Positions 1-9,361 of a stretch of DNA of 64,000 nucleotides are shown here, piece after piece (the first letter of the stretch is position 1; each line of letters starts with the position of its first letter). This DNA is from Actomonas aquatica (GTDB lineage: Bacteria > Verrucomicrobiota > Verrucomicrobiia > Opitutales > Opitutaceae), in NCBI RefSeq assembly GCF_019679435.2, contig NZ_CP139781.1:1922001-1986000 (forward strand). The letters are read 5' to 3'. A model generated the notes under the pieces. It did no database searches, had not been told where the DNA came from, and was given only the letters and a program-made list of their open reading frames with translations. The position numbers and the translations under genes were made by a program.

Positions 1-3000
1 CAGGTCTACTTCAACCACAACAGCACCCTCAACATCTACGACGGCGTGTTCCGCCTCGAGGGCACCGGCGTGGCCTTCGAAAACACCACGCTCTTCGTCG
101 ACAGCCCCGGCGAACTCGTCTTCGCCAGCGACTTCGAGTTGCAGGACGCGGGCAGCCTCTCCGGCGACGGCCTCGTGACCCTCGAATCCGGCACGCTCAA
201 CACCGCCGGCGATATCGGCGTCGCCCGCTTCGACATCGTCGGCGGCACGCTCAGCGGCACCGTTGCCTTGCTGACCGACACCCAGTGGACCGGCGGCACC
301 ATCGCCGCCAACCTCACCAATCAAACCACCGGCACGCTCACCATCGCCGATCCCACCGGCAACACTGTCGATGGCGGCACCCTCATCAACGAAGGCCAGG
401 TCGAGTGGGACGACGGCGACATCCTGCTCAACAACACCGCCAGTATCACCAACCAATCCGGGGCCATCTGGACCGACGACGCCGCCGCCGCCGAACAGAC
501 CCACACCATCCGTTCCTCCACCGCCACGCCCGCTTCCTTCACCAACGCCGGCACCTACGAAAAGGTGAACCTCGGCACCACCCGCATCGACGTCCCGTTC
601 TACAACGAGGGCACGGTCGACATCTATGACGGCGTCCTCGATCTCGGTGCGGGCGGCAACGCCACCGATATCGCCGCCTTCAACGTCGGCGCCGGCTCGA
701 AGCTCACCTTCTCCGCCGGCTACGATCTCACCGATGCCTCCAGCCTCCAGGGCGCTGGCGAAGTCTTCCTCACCGGCGGCACCCTCTACACCACCGGCAA
801 CGTCGATGTCGGCAGCTTCAATCTCAACGGCGGCACCCTCATCGGCACCCTCACTTTCAACGAAGCCCTCTACTGGAACAACGGCACCCTCGGCACCGCC
901 GGCAGCACCCACATCTCCAGCACCGGTGAACTCACCCTCGCCGACCCCACCGGCAACAGCCTCGACAACAATACCCTCATCATCGACGGCGTCGCCTACT
1001 GGCAGGACGGCGACATCATCCTCAACAACAGCTCCACCGCCACCACCTCCGTCGGCGCGGTCTGGCACGACCTCGCCACCGCCTCCGGCGAGACGCACAC
1101 CGTCCGCGTCAGCTCCGGCGACCCGACCTACTTCACCAACCTCGGCGACTACGTGAAGGACAGCGCCGGCGACACCCGCTTCGAAGTCGCCTTCAACAAC
1201 AGCGGCGCGGTCGACGTCAACGCCGGCCAACTCATCCTCGCTGGCGGCGGCTCCGCCACCAGCGGCGCCAGCTTCGATGTCGCCTCCGACGCCGCCTTGG
1301 TCGTGCGCGACGAGGAATATGTGATCAACGAAGCCGACGGTCTCACCGGCAGCGGCGCCCTCCAGCTCGAAAGCGGCGGCCTCTCGCTCAGCGGCACCCT
1401 CTCCGCCCTCGATTTCTCGATCACCGGCGGCGTGTTCTCCGGCTACTCCACCCTCGCCACCGACACCACCTGGTCCGGCGGCACCTTCGGCAACTACGGT
1501 TTCACCACCATCGCCCCCTCCGGCACCCTCACCCTCGCCAACCCCAGCAGCAACCGCTTCGAAGGCCACTCGGTCGAGAACTACGGCACCGTCCTCTGGA
1601 ACTCCGGCTCCCTCATCCTCAACGACTACGCCGGACTCACCAACTACGGCACCGTCACCGAACAGACCGGCACCAACAACGCCGTCTATTCCTCCTCCCA
1701 GTTTGGCGACGGCTACTTCACCAACAACGAGGGCGGCCTCTTCGAAAAGACCAGCGACACCAACACCGACTTTGAGCTCTACTTCCTCAACTACGGCGAC
1801 GTGTCCGTGACCGCCGGCGAACTCCGCCTCAAAGCCGGTGGCTACATCGAATCCGGTTCGACCATCGACGTCGCCAGCGGCGCCGCCGTCGTCTACCGCG
1901 ATTCCGCCAACTTCACCATCGTCGATGCCGCCAGCCTCACCGGCGCCGGCACCCACCAGGTGACCGACACCACCGTCATGTTCGATGGCGAGCTCAGCGC
2001 CTTCATGCGGGTGGAAAACAGCACGCTCGGCGGCACCCACATCCTCTCCGACAATTTTCTCTTCCTCGGCGGGTCGTTCGACTCCAGCGGCACCACCACC
2101 ATCAGCTCCTCCGGCGTGCTCATGCTCCAGGACGCCTCCGGCAATACCTTCGACGGCCGCACCCTCCTGAACGAGGGCCTCATCAATCTCACCTACGGCG
2201 ACCTCCTGCTCGACAACGGTGCCACCTTGACCAACGACGGCACCCTCCTGCTCGATAGCAGCGCCACCCACGACACCTTCACCGTGCACACGGCTACCGG
2301 CTCGTCGGGCCTGATCCAAAACCAACTCGGCGCCCAGATTTCACTCCAGGGCCAAGGCACCACGCATATCGACGTCCCGCTCGAAAACGCCGGCACGCTC
2401 GACGCCGGCTCCGGCCACCTTGTCCTCACCGGCGGCGGCTACGGCACCAGCGACGCCGCCTTCAAAACCGACGCCGACGGCACCCTCACCTTCGAGTCCA
2501 ACTTCCAACTCACCGACATCGCCTCGCTCCAGGGTCCCGGCGGCTTTCGCGTCGGCTCCGACACCCTCACCGCGTCCGGCACCCTCGGCGCCGACCTCGT
2601 CATCGACGGCGGTTCGCTCGACGGCGACGTCGACATCGCCGGCACCCTCGAGTTCACCGGCGATGATCTCGTCGCCGGTCACACCCTTTCGGTTCTCGAC
2701 GAAGGCACCCTCATCCTCGACTCCCCCGCCGGTTTCACCCTCACCGGCAGCGGCCTCAACATCGACTCGACCGGCACCCTGCGCTGGCTCGACGGCAACC
2801 TGAACCTCGGCCCGGCCAACGCCCTCACCAACGAGGGCGAGATCGAGTTCTCCGGCCTCTCCGCCGAACTCCGGCCCACCACCGCCGGCGCCACCTTCAC
2901 CAATCACGGCGTGCTCCGCCTCGTCCCCGGTGTCGGCAACTTCGTCATCGACCTGCCCTTCACCAACACCGGCACCATCGTGCTGCAGGAAGGCCAGCTC

Positions 3001-4767
3001 TCCCTCACCCAGGACAGCATCCTCGATCCGTCGTCCGACATCCAACTCGCCGACGTCACCGAATTCCGTATCGACGCCGGCACTACAACCGTCACCGACG
3101 CCCGCATCTTCAGCGGCGACGGCGCCGTCGTCCAACTCGGCGGCACCCTCAATCTCGACGGCGACCTCAGCGTCGATCTCCACCTCATCGAGGGCACCTT
3201 CAACACCAGCACCCTCGTCACCTCCGGCGAGCTCCGGATCGACGACGCCATCATCCCGACCGACGCCGACTTCGGCATCGTCGACGGCGGCGTCGCCAAA
3301 CTCGACCGCGCCACCTTCGACCTCGGCAACACCACCTTCGAAGTCGACGCCAGCAGCCAACTGCACTGGACCGGCGGCACCCTGCTGACCGACACCGCCG
3401 GCGGTTTCGCCATCAACGGCCTCATGCTCATCAAAGGCGACGGCACCTACGGCGCCTCCGTCTCCACGCCCGGCGTCTTCCTCATCAGCTCAACCGGCAA
3501 CGTGCGCAAAACCGCCGGCACCGGCTCCCTCGTTTTCGACGCCCCCATCAGCTTGGACGGCCGTCTCGAAGTCCACAGCGGCGACATCACCCTCAACGCC
3601 GGCGGCTACGCCGATCAGGCCACCATCGACATCTGGAACGGCGCGTCCCTCCTCCTACCCAACGGCTTCGAGATGCGCGACGGCACCTCCGTCATCAACG
3701 GCGGCGCCCTGCGTCTGACCGGTGGCACCTTCGACCTCTCCGGCGACATCGGACTTGGCAACGACGCCCTCTTCTCCGGCGGCACCATCACCGGCACCCA
3801 CACCCTCTCCGGCACCCTCACCTGGACCGGCGGCGACTTCGATGCCAACGGCGCCACCACCATCGCCAACGACAGCATCCTGCAGTTGCTCAATTTCACC
3901 GGCACCCACCTCGAGCGCGACCTCACCATCGACGGCCAGATGCTGTGGGGCGTCGGCGACATCACCGGCACCGACGCCACCATCACCAACAACGGCAATA
4001 TCCTCCTCTCCTCCGACGGCACGATCTCCTCCGCCGACGATTCCCTCGAGCTCCAGAACAACGGCATCTTCGCCAAGGTCGGCGGCAGCGACACCAGCAC
4101 CATCGACGTGCCCGTCACCAACGCCGGCTACGTGCTAGGCGGCAGCGGCACGCTCCACTTTGCCAATACCTTCACCTTCGCCGGCGGCACCATCGGCGTC
4201 CAAAACGGCGGCCTGCTCACCTTCGCCGCGCCGCTCGCGTTGCCCGCCTCCACCACCCTCGCTGGCAACGGCACCGTCACCGCCGACATCAGCACCGGCG
4301 GCACCATCTCCCCCGGCGCCAGCGTCGGCAGCCTCACCATCGACGGTGACCTCACGCTCGAATCCGGAGCCCTGTCCTTCTTCGAAATCGACTACGTCGA
4401 CACCGCCCTGGCCTTCGACCGCCTCACCGTCACCGGCACGCTCACGCTCGCGGGCGATCTGGAAATCGATTTCCTCACCGCCATCGATCCCATCTCGACG
4501 GACATGTTCACGCTCTACACCGCGGCCAGCCTGCTCGGCGACTTCGACAACGTGGCCAACGGCGGCCAAGTCTGGGCCGACCTGCCCGATGGCGGACGCG
4601 GCATCTTCACCGTCAACTACGGTGTCAGCAGCCTCTTCGATCCCAACAGCGTGATCCTTTCCGACTTCGAGTTCTCCCCCATCCCGGAGCCCTCCACCTG
4701 GGCGCTCATGATCACTGGCCTCGGCCTCATCGGAGTGCAGCTCTACCGCCGCCGCCGCCGCGCCTGA
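1..4767 (+). CDS. Giant repetitive PEP-CTERM surface protein (5' end outside window)
   Basis: The reading frame is open from base 1, so this is the C-terminal 1588 residues of a longer protein. It is rich in Gly, Thr, Asn and Asp, with strands of the GTLT...GGTL type expected of a beta-helix or autotransporter-like passenger. A module recurs about every 197 residues: the signature (A/D)(D/N)P(T/S)(G/S)N follows a TLTL-like strand near bases 334, 928, 1525, 2116, 2707 and 3877, with a diverged copy between the last two. The end resembles autotransporter-associated repeats (GGTISPGASVGSLTIDGDL). The C-terminus is a PEP-CTERM sorting tag: PEPSTWALM, a hydrophobic helix, then an Arg-rich tail. 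By family knowledge such tags are processed by an exosortase in the inner membrane; none is in the window. Likely a secreted or cell-surface structural protein; ligand unknown. Confidence 0.85.
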   Translation, partial: QVYFNHNSTLNIYDGVFRLEGTGVAFENTTLFVDSPGELVFASDFELQDAGSLSGDGLVTLESGTLNTAGDIGVARFDIVGGTLSGTVALLTDTQWTGGTIAANLTNQTTGTLTIADPTGNTVDGGTLINEGQVEWDDGDILLNNTASITNQSGAIWTDDAAAAEQTHTIRSSTATPASFTNAGTYEKVNLGTTRIDVPFYNEGTVDIYDGVLDLGAGGNATDIAAFNVGAGSKLTFSAGYDLTDASSLQGAGEVFLTGGTLYTTGNVDVGSFNLNGGTLIGTLTFNEALYWNNGTLGTAGSTHISSTGELTLADPTGNSLDNNTLIIDGVAYWQDGDIILNNSSTATTSVGAVWHDLATASGETHTVRVSSGDPTYFTNLGDYVKDSAGDTRFEVAFNNSGAVDVNAGQLILAGGGSATSGASFDVASDAALVVRDEEYVINEADGLTGSGALQLESGGLSLSGTLSALDFSITGGVFSGYSTLATDTTWSGGTFGNYGFTTIAPSGTLTLANPSSNRFEGHSVENYGTVLWNSGSLILNDYAGLTNYGTVTEQTGTNNAVYSSSQFGDGYFTNNEGGLFEKTSDTNTDFELYFLNYGDVSVTAGELRLKAGGYIESGSTIDVASGAAVVYRDSANFTIVDAASLTGAGTHQVTDTTVMFDGELSAFMRVENSTLGGTHILSDNFLFLGGSFDSSGTTTISSSGVLMLQDASGNTFDGRTLLNEGLINLTYGDLLLDNGATLTNDGTLLLDSSATHDTFTVHTATGSSGLIQNQLGAQISLQGQGTTHIDVPLENAGTLDAGSGHLVLTGGGYGTSDAAFKTDADGTLTFESNFQLTDIASLQGPGGFRVGSDTLTASGTLGADLVIDGGSLDGDVDIAGTLEFTGDDLVAGHTLSVLDEGTLILDSPAGFTLTGSGLNIDSTGTLRWLDGNLNLGPANALTNEGEIEFSGLSAELRPTTAGATFTNHGVLRLVPGVGNFVIDLPFTNTGTIVLQEGQLSLTQDSILDPSSDIQLADVTEFRIDAGTTTVTDARIFSGDGAVVQLGGTLNLDGDLSVDLHLIEGTFNTSTLVTSGELRIDDAIIPTDADFGIVDGGVAKLDRATFDLGNTTFEVDASSQLHWTGGTLLTDTAGGFAINGLMLIKGDGTYGASVSTPGVFLISSTGNVRKTAGTGSLVFDAPISLDGRLEVHSGDITLNAGGYADQATIDIWNGASLLLPNGFEMRDGTSVINGGALRLTGGTFDLSGDIGLGNDALFSGGTITGTHTLSGTLTWTGGDFDANGATTIANDSILQLLNFTGTHLERDLTIDGQMLWGVGDITGTDATITNNGNILLSSDGTISSADDSLELQNNGIFAKVGGSDTSTIDVPVTNAGYVLGGSGTLHFANTFTFAGGTIGVQNGGLLTFAAPLALPASTTLAGNGTVTADISTGGTISPGASVGSLTIDGDLTLESGALSFFEIDYVDTALAFDRLTVTGTLTLAGDLEIDFLTAIDPISTDMFTLYTAASLLGDFDNVANGGQVWADLPDGGRGIFTVNYGVSSLFDPNSVILSDFEFSPIPEPSTWALMITGLGLIGVQLYRRRRRA

Positions 4768-4777
4768 TCCCACCCTT

Positions 4778-4836
4778 GTAGCGGGCTGGCTCGCCAGCCC
4801 CTCCCCGTAGCCGCGTTGGAGCCCAGCGACAACGTG
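4778..4836 (+). repeat. Tandem pair of GTAG-REP hairpins (copy 1)
   Basis: GTAG at 4778-4781 is followed by the hairpin GGGCTGGC/GCCAGCCC (4783-4790 and 4793-4800). A second GTAG at 4807-4810 leads into a CGTTG...CAACG hairpin ending in ACAACGTG. The same two-part unit recurs in the same orientation at 5003-5058. A GTAG head plus imperfect hairpin is the layout of bacterial REP elements mobilised by RAYT proteins. Confidence 0.7.
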
Positions 4837-4867
4837 CCCCCCCTGCCTCCCAGCTCCGGCCCAACCC

Positions 4868-4985
4868 AATCTTTCTCTTTATTCTTTATCTTTCTCTTTA
4901 TCCCCACGGGCCGAAGAGCCTGCCCCCCGGCGACGCTGCGCGTCGTCAGAGAAAGAGAACGATAAAGACGAAAGTGAAAGAAGCC
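4868..4985. repeat. Inverted-arm element built of CTTTATCTTT words, copy 1
   Basis: The left arm is a run of TCTTTCTCTTTAT-like words (4869-4902). The right arm is the imperfect complement (AGAGAAAGAG, GATAAAGACG, about 4947-4985). Between them sits a small GACGC/GCGTC palindrome. A second copy is at 8460-8570. No ORF is inside. It resembles a non-autonomous palindromic element, but no target-site duplication is evident. Confidence 0.65.
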
Positions 4986-5002
4986 CCCCGGCCCCACCCG
5001 CT

Positions 5003-5058
5003 GCAGCGGGCTGGCTTGCCAGCCCCCCGTAGCTGGGTTGGAGCCCAGCGACAACGTG
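5003..5058 (+). repeat. Tandem pair of GTAG-REP hairpins (copy 2)
   Basis: GCAG in place of GTAG precedes GGGCTGGC/GCCAGCCC (5008-5015 and 5018-5025). GTAG at 5029-5032 then leads a GCTGGG...CCCAGC hairpin ending in GACAACGTGG. It is a direct repeat of the unit at 4778-4836, with differences inside the second hairpin. Confidence 0.65.
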
Positions 5059-5432
5059 GCCCTCGCCGTATCCCAGCTCCCAGCCCCCCATCACCCAGCA
5101 AACCAGCTCCCAGCTACCCAGCCCCCAGCCTAAACCCCGCGCCCATCCGGCCGATGGAAAGAAAGCTCCGCGCTATCCGTCGCACCCGTTCGCCTCTGTG
5201 CAATTTTTGACCTCCTTATGCCTCCCATAAGCGCCACCCGCGCCCCCGCCCGGCCGGTCGCGCCCCTCCAACAACCCTTCAACCGCTTAAGCGTCGTCTC
5301 CTGCCGTTTCCGCCGCTCCACCCTCCATCGTGTAGCCCCCCACGTCACCGCCATTAGCCACGTCACATTGTGGTGATGCGGCGTTTTTTGGCGTGCCTCC
5401 CCCCGGCCCCATCTGCCAAACCAAAATCGTTT

Positions 5433-6614
5433 ATGAACATCCACGAGTATCAGGCCAAAGCCCTGTTTGAGAAATACGGCGTGCCGGTGCCAAAAGGCGC
5501 CGCCGCTAAAAACGCCGCGGAATTCGACACCGCCCTGGCGACCCTCCCCGAAGGTCCCACCATGGTGAAGTCTCAGATCCACGCCGGTGGCCGGGGCAAA
5601 GGCACCTTTACCGACGGCTACAAGGGCGGCGTGAAGTTCTGCCCCACCAAGGCCGAGGCCAAGGAAGTGGCCGGCAAGATGCTCGATAATACGCTGGTCA
5701 CCATCCAGACCGGCCCCGCCGGCCGCAAGGTGCAGACCGTCTACTTCACCGTCGCGAGCGACATCAAGAAGGAGTATTACCTCTCCATCCTCCTCGACCG
5801 CGGCACCTCCCAGCCGGTCATCATCGCCTCCACCGAAGGTGGCGTCGAAATCGAGAAGGTCGCCGAAGAGACGCCCGAGAAGATCACCAAGGTCTTCGTC
5901 GATCCCGCCTACGGCCTGGCCGACTTCCAGGTGCGCGAGATCATCTTCTCCCTCGGCCTCAACAAGACCGAGTCCAAGAACGCCGCCAAGCTCCTGCGCA
6001 ACCTCTATAACTGCTTCTGGGAAACCGACGCGTCCATGATCGAGGTCAACCCCCTCATCACCACGCCCGACGACGACGTCCTCGCCCTCGACGCCAAGGT
6101 CTCCTTCGACTCCAACGCCCTCTACCGTCATCCCGACATCGTCGCCCTCCGCGACCTCAACGAAGAGGACCCCAAGGAGATCGAGGCTTCCAAATACGAC
6201 CTGGCTTACATCGCCCTCGACGGCAACATCGCCTGCCTCGTCAACGGTGCCGGTCTCGCCATGTCCACCATGGACATCATCAAGCACTTCGGTGGCAACC
6301 CCGCCAACTTCCTCGACGTCGGTGGTGGCGCCTCCAAGGAGAAGGTCGTCGCAGCCTTCAAAATCATTCTCGGTGACCCCAACGTGAAGGGCATCCTCGT
6401 CAACATCTTCGGCGGCATCATGGACTGCAACGTCATCGCCGAGGGTGTGGTCGAAGCCGTCAAGGAAGTCGGCCTCGAGCTCCCGCTCGTCGTCCGTCTC
6501 GAAGGCAACAACGTCGAAGCCGGTAAAAAGACCCTCGACGCCTCCGGCCTCTCGCTGGTCTCCGGCGACTCCATGGCCGACGCCGCCCAGAAGATCGTGA
6601 ACCTCGTCGCCTGA
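5433..6614 (+). CDS. sucC: Succinate-CoA ligase (ADP-forming), beta subunit
   Basis: Beta subunit of succinyl-CoA synthetase of the TCA cycle (succinyl-CoA + ADP/GDP + Pi to succinate + CoA + ATP/GTP). The product is 393 aa, close to the usual 385-400. It opens with MNIHEYQAK, the classic start of this family; an upstream in-frame GTG at 5370 would add 21 residues with no family match, so the ATG at 5433 is chosen. The ATP-grasp part carries [11 protein letters not shown] near the N-terminus. The C-terminal CoA-ligase part has LDVGGGA and the conserved FGGIMDC stretch. It sits 5 bases upstream of sucD, so the two are surely co-transcribed, ending at the terminator near 7570. Confidence 0.97.
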   Translation: MNIHEYQAKALFEKYGVPVPKGAAAKNAAEFDTALATLPEGPTMVKSQIHAGGRGKGTFTDGYKGGVKFCPTKAEAKEVAGKMLDNTLVTIQTGPAGRKVQTVYFTVASDIKKEYYLSILLDRGTSQPVIIASTEGGVEIEKVAEETPEKITKVFVDPAYGLADFQVREIIFSLGLNKTESKNAAKLLRNLYNCFWETDASMIEVNPLITTPDDDVLALDAKVSFDSNALYRHPDIVALRDLNEEDPKEIEASKYDLAYIALDGNIACLVNGAGLAMSTMDIIKHFGGNPANFLDVGGGASKEKVVAAFKIILGDPNVKGILVNIFGGIMDCNVIAEGVVEAVKEVGLELPLVVRLEGNNVEAGKKTLDASGLSLVSGDSMADAAQKIVNLVA

Positions 6615-6619
6615 TTACC

Positions 6620-7543
6620 ATGTCCATTCTCATCAATCCCGAAACCAAGATCATGGTCCAAGGCATCACCGGTGCCTTCGGCGGCAAACACGCCGGCCTG
6701 TCCATCGACTACGGCACGCAACTCGTGGCCGGCGTCACCCCGGGCAAGGGCGGTCAGTTTTTTGAGCATGGCGACGTCAAAGTCCCCATCTTCAACACCG
6801 TGGCCGAAGCCGCCGCCGCCACCGGCGCGACCGTTTCCGCCATCTTCGTGCCGCCGCCCTTCGCGGCCGACGCCATCCTCGAGTGCGTCGATGCCGGCAT
6901 CGACCTCGCCGTCTGCATCACCGAAGGCATTCCGATCAAGGACATGGTCCGCGTGAAGCGTGCCATGCGCGGCAAGCCCACCCGCCTCATCGGCCCCAAC
7001 TGCCCGGGTCTCGTCACCCCCGGCACCGGCCCGGACTCCTCCGGCGGCTGCCGCATCGGCATCGCCCCCGGCTACATCCACAAGAAGGGCCACGTCGGCG
7101 TCGTTTCCCGCTCCGGCACCCTCACCTACGAGGCCGTGTTCCAGATCACCACCAAGGGCCTCGGCCAGTCCACCTCCGTGGGCATCGGCGGCGACCCGGT
7201 CAACGGCACCAACCACCTCGACGTCATCAAGCTCTTCAACGAAGACCCCGACACCAAGGGCATCATCCTCATCGGTGAAATCGGCGGCAACGCCGAGGTC
7301 GAGGCCGCCCGCTGGATCAAAGCCAACTGCAAGAAGCCGGTCGCCGGCTTCATCGCCGGAGCCACCGCGCCTCCCGGCCGCCGCATGGGCCACGCCGGCG
7401 CCATCGTGGGTGGCAAGGAAGACACCGCCGAAGCCAAGATCGCCGTCTTCAAGGAATGCGGCATCGAAGTCGCGGTAACCCCGTCCGACATGGCCGACGC
7501 GCTCCTGCGCAAAGCCGAAGCCCTCGGCGTCAGCCTCAGCTAA
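6620..7543 (+). CDS. sucD: Succinate-CoA ligase, alpha subunit
   Basis: Alpha subunit of succinyl-CoA synthetase, carrying the CoA-binding Rossmann domain and the phosphohistidine. The protein is 307 aa, slightly longer than the E. coli enzyme. It starts [17 protein letters not shown] with the nucleotide-binding loop GITGAFGG. The C-terminal half has the active-site histidine in [16 protein letters not shown] and [10 protein letters not shown] are typical alpha-subunit stretches. It lies directly after sucC and is followed by a strong intrinsic terminator. Confidence 0.97.
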   Translation: MSILINPETKIMVQGITGAFGGKHAGLSIDYGTQLVAGVTPGKGGQFFEHGDVKVPIFNTVAEAAAATGATVSAIFVPPPFAADAILECVDAGIDLAVCITEGIPIKDMVRVKRAMRGKPTRLIGPNCPGLVTPGTGPDSSGGCRIGIAPGYIHKKGHVGVVSRSGTLTYEAVFQITTKGLGQSTSVGIGGDPVNGTNHLDVIKLFNEDPDTKGIILIGEIGGNAEVEAARWIKANCKKPVAGFIAGATAPPGRRMGHAGAIVGGKEDTAEAKIAVFKECGIEVAVTPSDMADALLRKAEALGVSLS

Positions 7544-7569
7544 AGCCAAGACAAGCTCCACCTCTCTCA

Positions 7570-7598
7570 GCCGCTCCCTCCCGGGGAGCGGCTTTTTT
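7570..7598 (+). terminator. Intrinsic terminator of sucCD
   Basis: Perfect 9-bp stem GCCGCTCCC/GGGAGCGGC with a 5-base loop (7570-7592), followed by six T. It lies 27 bases after the sucD stop. Confidence 0.93.
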
Positions 7599-7662
7599 GC
7601 GCGCCAGCTTCCCTCCTTCTGCCTTCTGACTTCACTGTTCCCCATCCCGCCCCTCTCCCACG

Positions 7663-8412
7663 ATGGCCCGCAACGATCACTTCTCCGCCTTCGCCGCCAC
7701 CTACGCGTCGTATCGCCCCACCTACCCAGCAGCACTCTTCGCCTGGCTGGCCGACCAAGCCCCCGCCACCTATGGCGCCTGGGACTGCGCCACCGGCACC
7801 GGTCAGGCCGCGCTCAGCCTCGCCGAGCATTTTGCACACGTCTTCGCGTCCGACGTCGGCATCGGCATGATCGAACACGCCGTGCCGCACCCGCGTATTT
7901 CCTACCACCTCGCCCCCGCCGAAGAGCCCCCGCCCAGCATCACTGACCTCGACCTCATCACCGTCGCCCAAGCCCTGCACTGGTTCGATCGCGACACCTT
8001 CTTCGCCGCCTGCGAGCAGCGCCTGCGCCCCGGTGGCATCCTTGCTTACTGGGGTTACCTGCTCCCCTCCATCACGCCCGCCGTCGATGCCGTCGTCCGC
8101 CACTATCACGACATCGCAGTCGGCCCCCACTGGCCACCCGACCGCGGCCCGTTGCTCGACGGCTACGCGCAAATCGCGCCGCCCAATATGGAGCGCCTGA
8201 CCGCGCCTCCCTTTGCCATGACCGCCACCTGGACCCTCGATCAACTCATCGGCCAACTCGACTCCTGGTCCGCCACCCACCGCGCCCGCCAGGCCACCGG
8301 CAATGACCCCTTGGCCCCGATCGTCCCAGAGCTCCGCGCCGCCTGGGCCGAAGCCCCCCAACGCCCCATCACTTGGCCCCTCCCCTTCCACGCCTTCCGC
8401 AAGCCAAGGTAG
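7663..8412 (+). CDS. Class I SAM-dependent methyltransferase
   Basis: A 249-aa protein of the UbiE/Methyltransf_11 type. Motif I is DCATGTGQAALSLAEHF (around residues 43-59), preceded by an N-terminal FSAFAATYASYRPTYP segment common in this subgroup. The acidic residue after strand 2 is in VFASDVGIGMI, and the post-motif segment ITVAQALHWFD is typical of methyltransferases whose annotated relatives act on small molecules. No substrate can be assigned. It stands alone between the sucCD terminator and a repeat-rich spacer. The ATG at 7663 gives a full-length domain. Confidence 0.85.
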   Translation: MARNDHFSAFAATYASYRPTYPAALFAWLADQAPATYGAWDCATGTGQAALSLAEHFAHVFASDVGIGMIEHAVPHPRISYHLAPAEEPPPSITDLDLITVAQALHWFDRDTFFAACEQRLRPGGILAYWGYLLPSITPAVDAVVRHYHDIAVGPHWPPDRGPLLDGYAQIAPPNMERLTAPPFAMTATWTLDQLIGQLDSWSATHRARQATGNDPLAPIVPELRAAWAEAPQRPITWPLPFHAFRKPR

Positions 8413-8459
8413 AGCCGGACCGCCTTTCTTGCGACGGGGTGTCTCGCTAGCCCCAACTC

Positions 8460-8570
8460 AATCTTTCTCCTTATTCTTTATCTTTCTCTTTATCCCCGCA
8501 GCCCAAACACCCCCCCCCGGCGACGCTCCGCGTCGTCAGAGAAAGAGAAAGATAAAGACGAAAGAAGCGC
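8460..8570. repeat. Inverted-arm element built of CTTTATCTTT words, copy 2
   Basis: Near-identical to 4868-4985: the same left arm, the same central GACGC/GCGTC palindrome and the same right arm, with a few changes and a shortened right end. It lies about 50 bases after the methyltransferase stop, just as copy 1 lies about 100 bases after the PEP-CTERM stop. Confidence 0.65.
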
Positions 8571-8590
8571 CCAGAGCCCCAGCCCCAGCC

Positions 8591-8628
8591 CTGCCCCTCC
8601 GTGTAGGCCGCGAGCTCGCTCGCGCTAC
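8591..8628 (+). repeat. GTAG-REP hairpin, CGCGAG type, copy 1
   Basis: A 37-base stretch (8591-8627) recurs exactly at 9647-9683. It holds GTAG at 8603-8606, then CGCGAG/CTCGCG around a CTCG loop, and ends in CTAC. Confidence 0.75.
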
Positions 8629-8671
8629 CGTTGCCCCTCAGCCCCAGCCCACCAGCGCACCAGCACCCAGC

Positions 8672-9361
8672 CTAAAACACCGCCTTATACGCAAACGGCG
8701 AACTCGAGTTATTGGCGGTAAACCCCGTGTTTTCGGTATCGCGCACCCGCGCCACCAAACGCGCATTCATCATCGTGGTCCCACGGTCTCGCAGACCGTA
8801 ACCGACCAGCCACTCCGGCCCCGTGTAACTCACGCCCGAAAGCGTCGGTTCATGGATCACCTCGACCTGCTTGCGCCGCAAAAACGACACCGTGCGCACC
8901 CGCGCCGGCTCCCGCGCCAACACCTCCACCGTGGCCTGCGCAAACGTCCGGCCGGTGTCACAAATATTGTCCACCAGCACCACGTCACGCCCGCGCAGAT
9001 CGACCTCCGGCCAATCGATCTTCACCGCATCCTCCGGCTTGGCGGTCATATCTTTGGCGTAGCTCCAAGCCCGGCAAAACGCCGGTTCGATCGAGTAACC
9101 GATCCGCTGCACCAAATCCGAAAAGAAAAACGCCCCGCCCCGCAGCACACACATCATCAGCAGCATCCGCCCATCTCGCTCCTGACATTCCTGCGCCCAG
9201 CCCTCGACTTCCACCGCCAGACAATCGAGCACCGCTTCGATATCTTCCGCTGATTGAACCAAATCCAAATGTTGCGGCAGAGCGATCGAAGACGACGAGG
9301 GACCCATGGCCGACTGATTTATCGATCCACCAACCGGTTTTCCACCCCAAGAATTACGCAT
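8672..9361 (-). CDS. Purine-type phosphoribosyltransferase (hypoxanthine PRT-like)
   Basis: Type I phosphoribosyltransferase. The PRPP-binding motif VVLVDNICDTGRTF matches the hypoxanthine/guanine PRTase pattern, and LRGGAFFFSDLVQRI corresponds to the family's N-terminal pyrophosphate loop. Predicted role is purine-base salvage in the cytoplasm. Two ATG starts are possible. The one at 9361 (229 aa) is preceded by GGGAGGTAGG at good spacing. The one at 9307 (211 aa) fits the domain equally well but has no ribosome binding site; a longer GTG/TTG reading is unlikely. It is divergent from mtnA, a methionine/purine salvage gene, which fits a salvage role. Exact base specificity is unknown. Confidence 0.8.
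   Translation of the reverse strand: MRNSWGGKPVGGSINQSAMGPSSSSIALPQHLDLVQSAEDIEAVLDCLAVEVEGWAQECQERDGRMLLMMCVLRGGAFFFSDLVQRIGYSIEPAFCRAWSYAKDMTAKPEDAVKIDWPEVDLRGRDVVLVDNICDTGRTFAQATVEVLAREPARVRTVSFLRRKQVEVIHEPTLSGVSYTGPEWLVGYGLRDRGTTMMNARLVARVRDTENTGFTANNSSSPFAYKAVF

Larger units (their letters stand above)
4768..5432. other. Repeat-filled intergenic region upstream of sucC
   Basis: No convincing gene lies here. The space holds two tandem pairs of GTAG-type hairpins (4778-4836 and 5003-5058), a ~118-bp inverted-arm element (4868-4985), and a C-rich tract of CCAGC-like words (about 5072-5130). A small perfect hairpin (arms CTTATG and CATAAG) lies at 5215-5231. The sucC promoter should be in the last 300 bases, but I see no clear -35/-10 pair. 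Confidence 0.7.
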
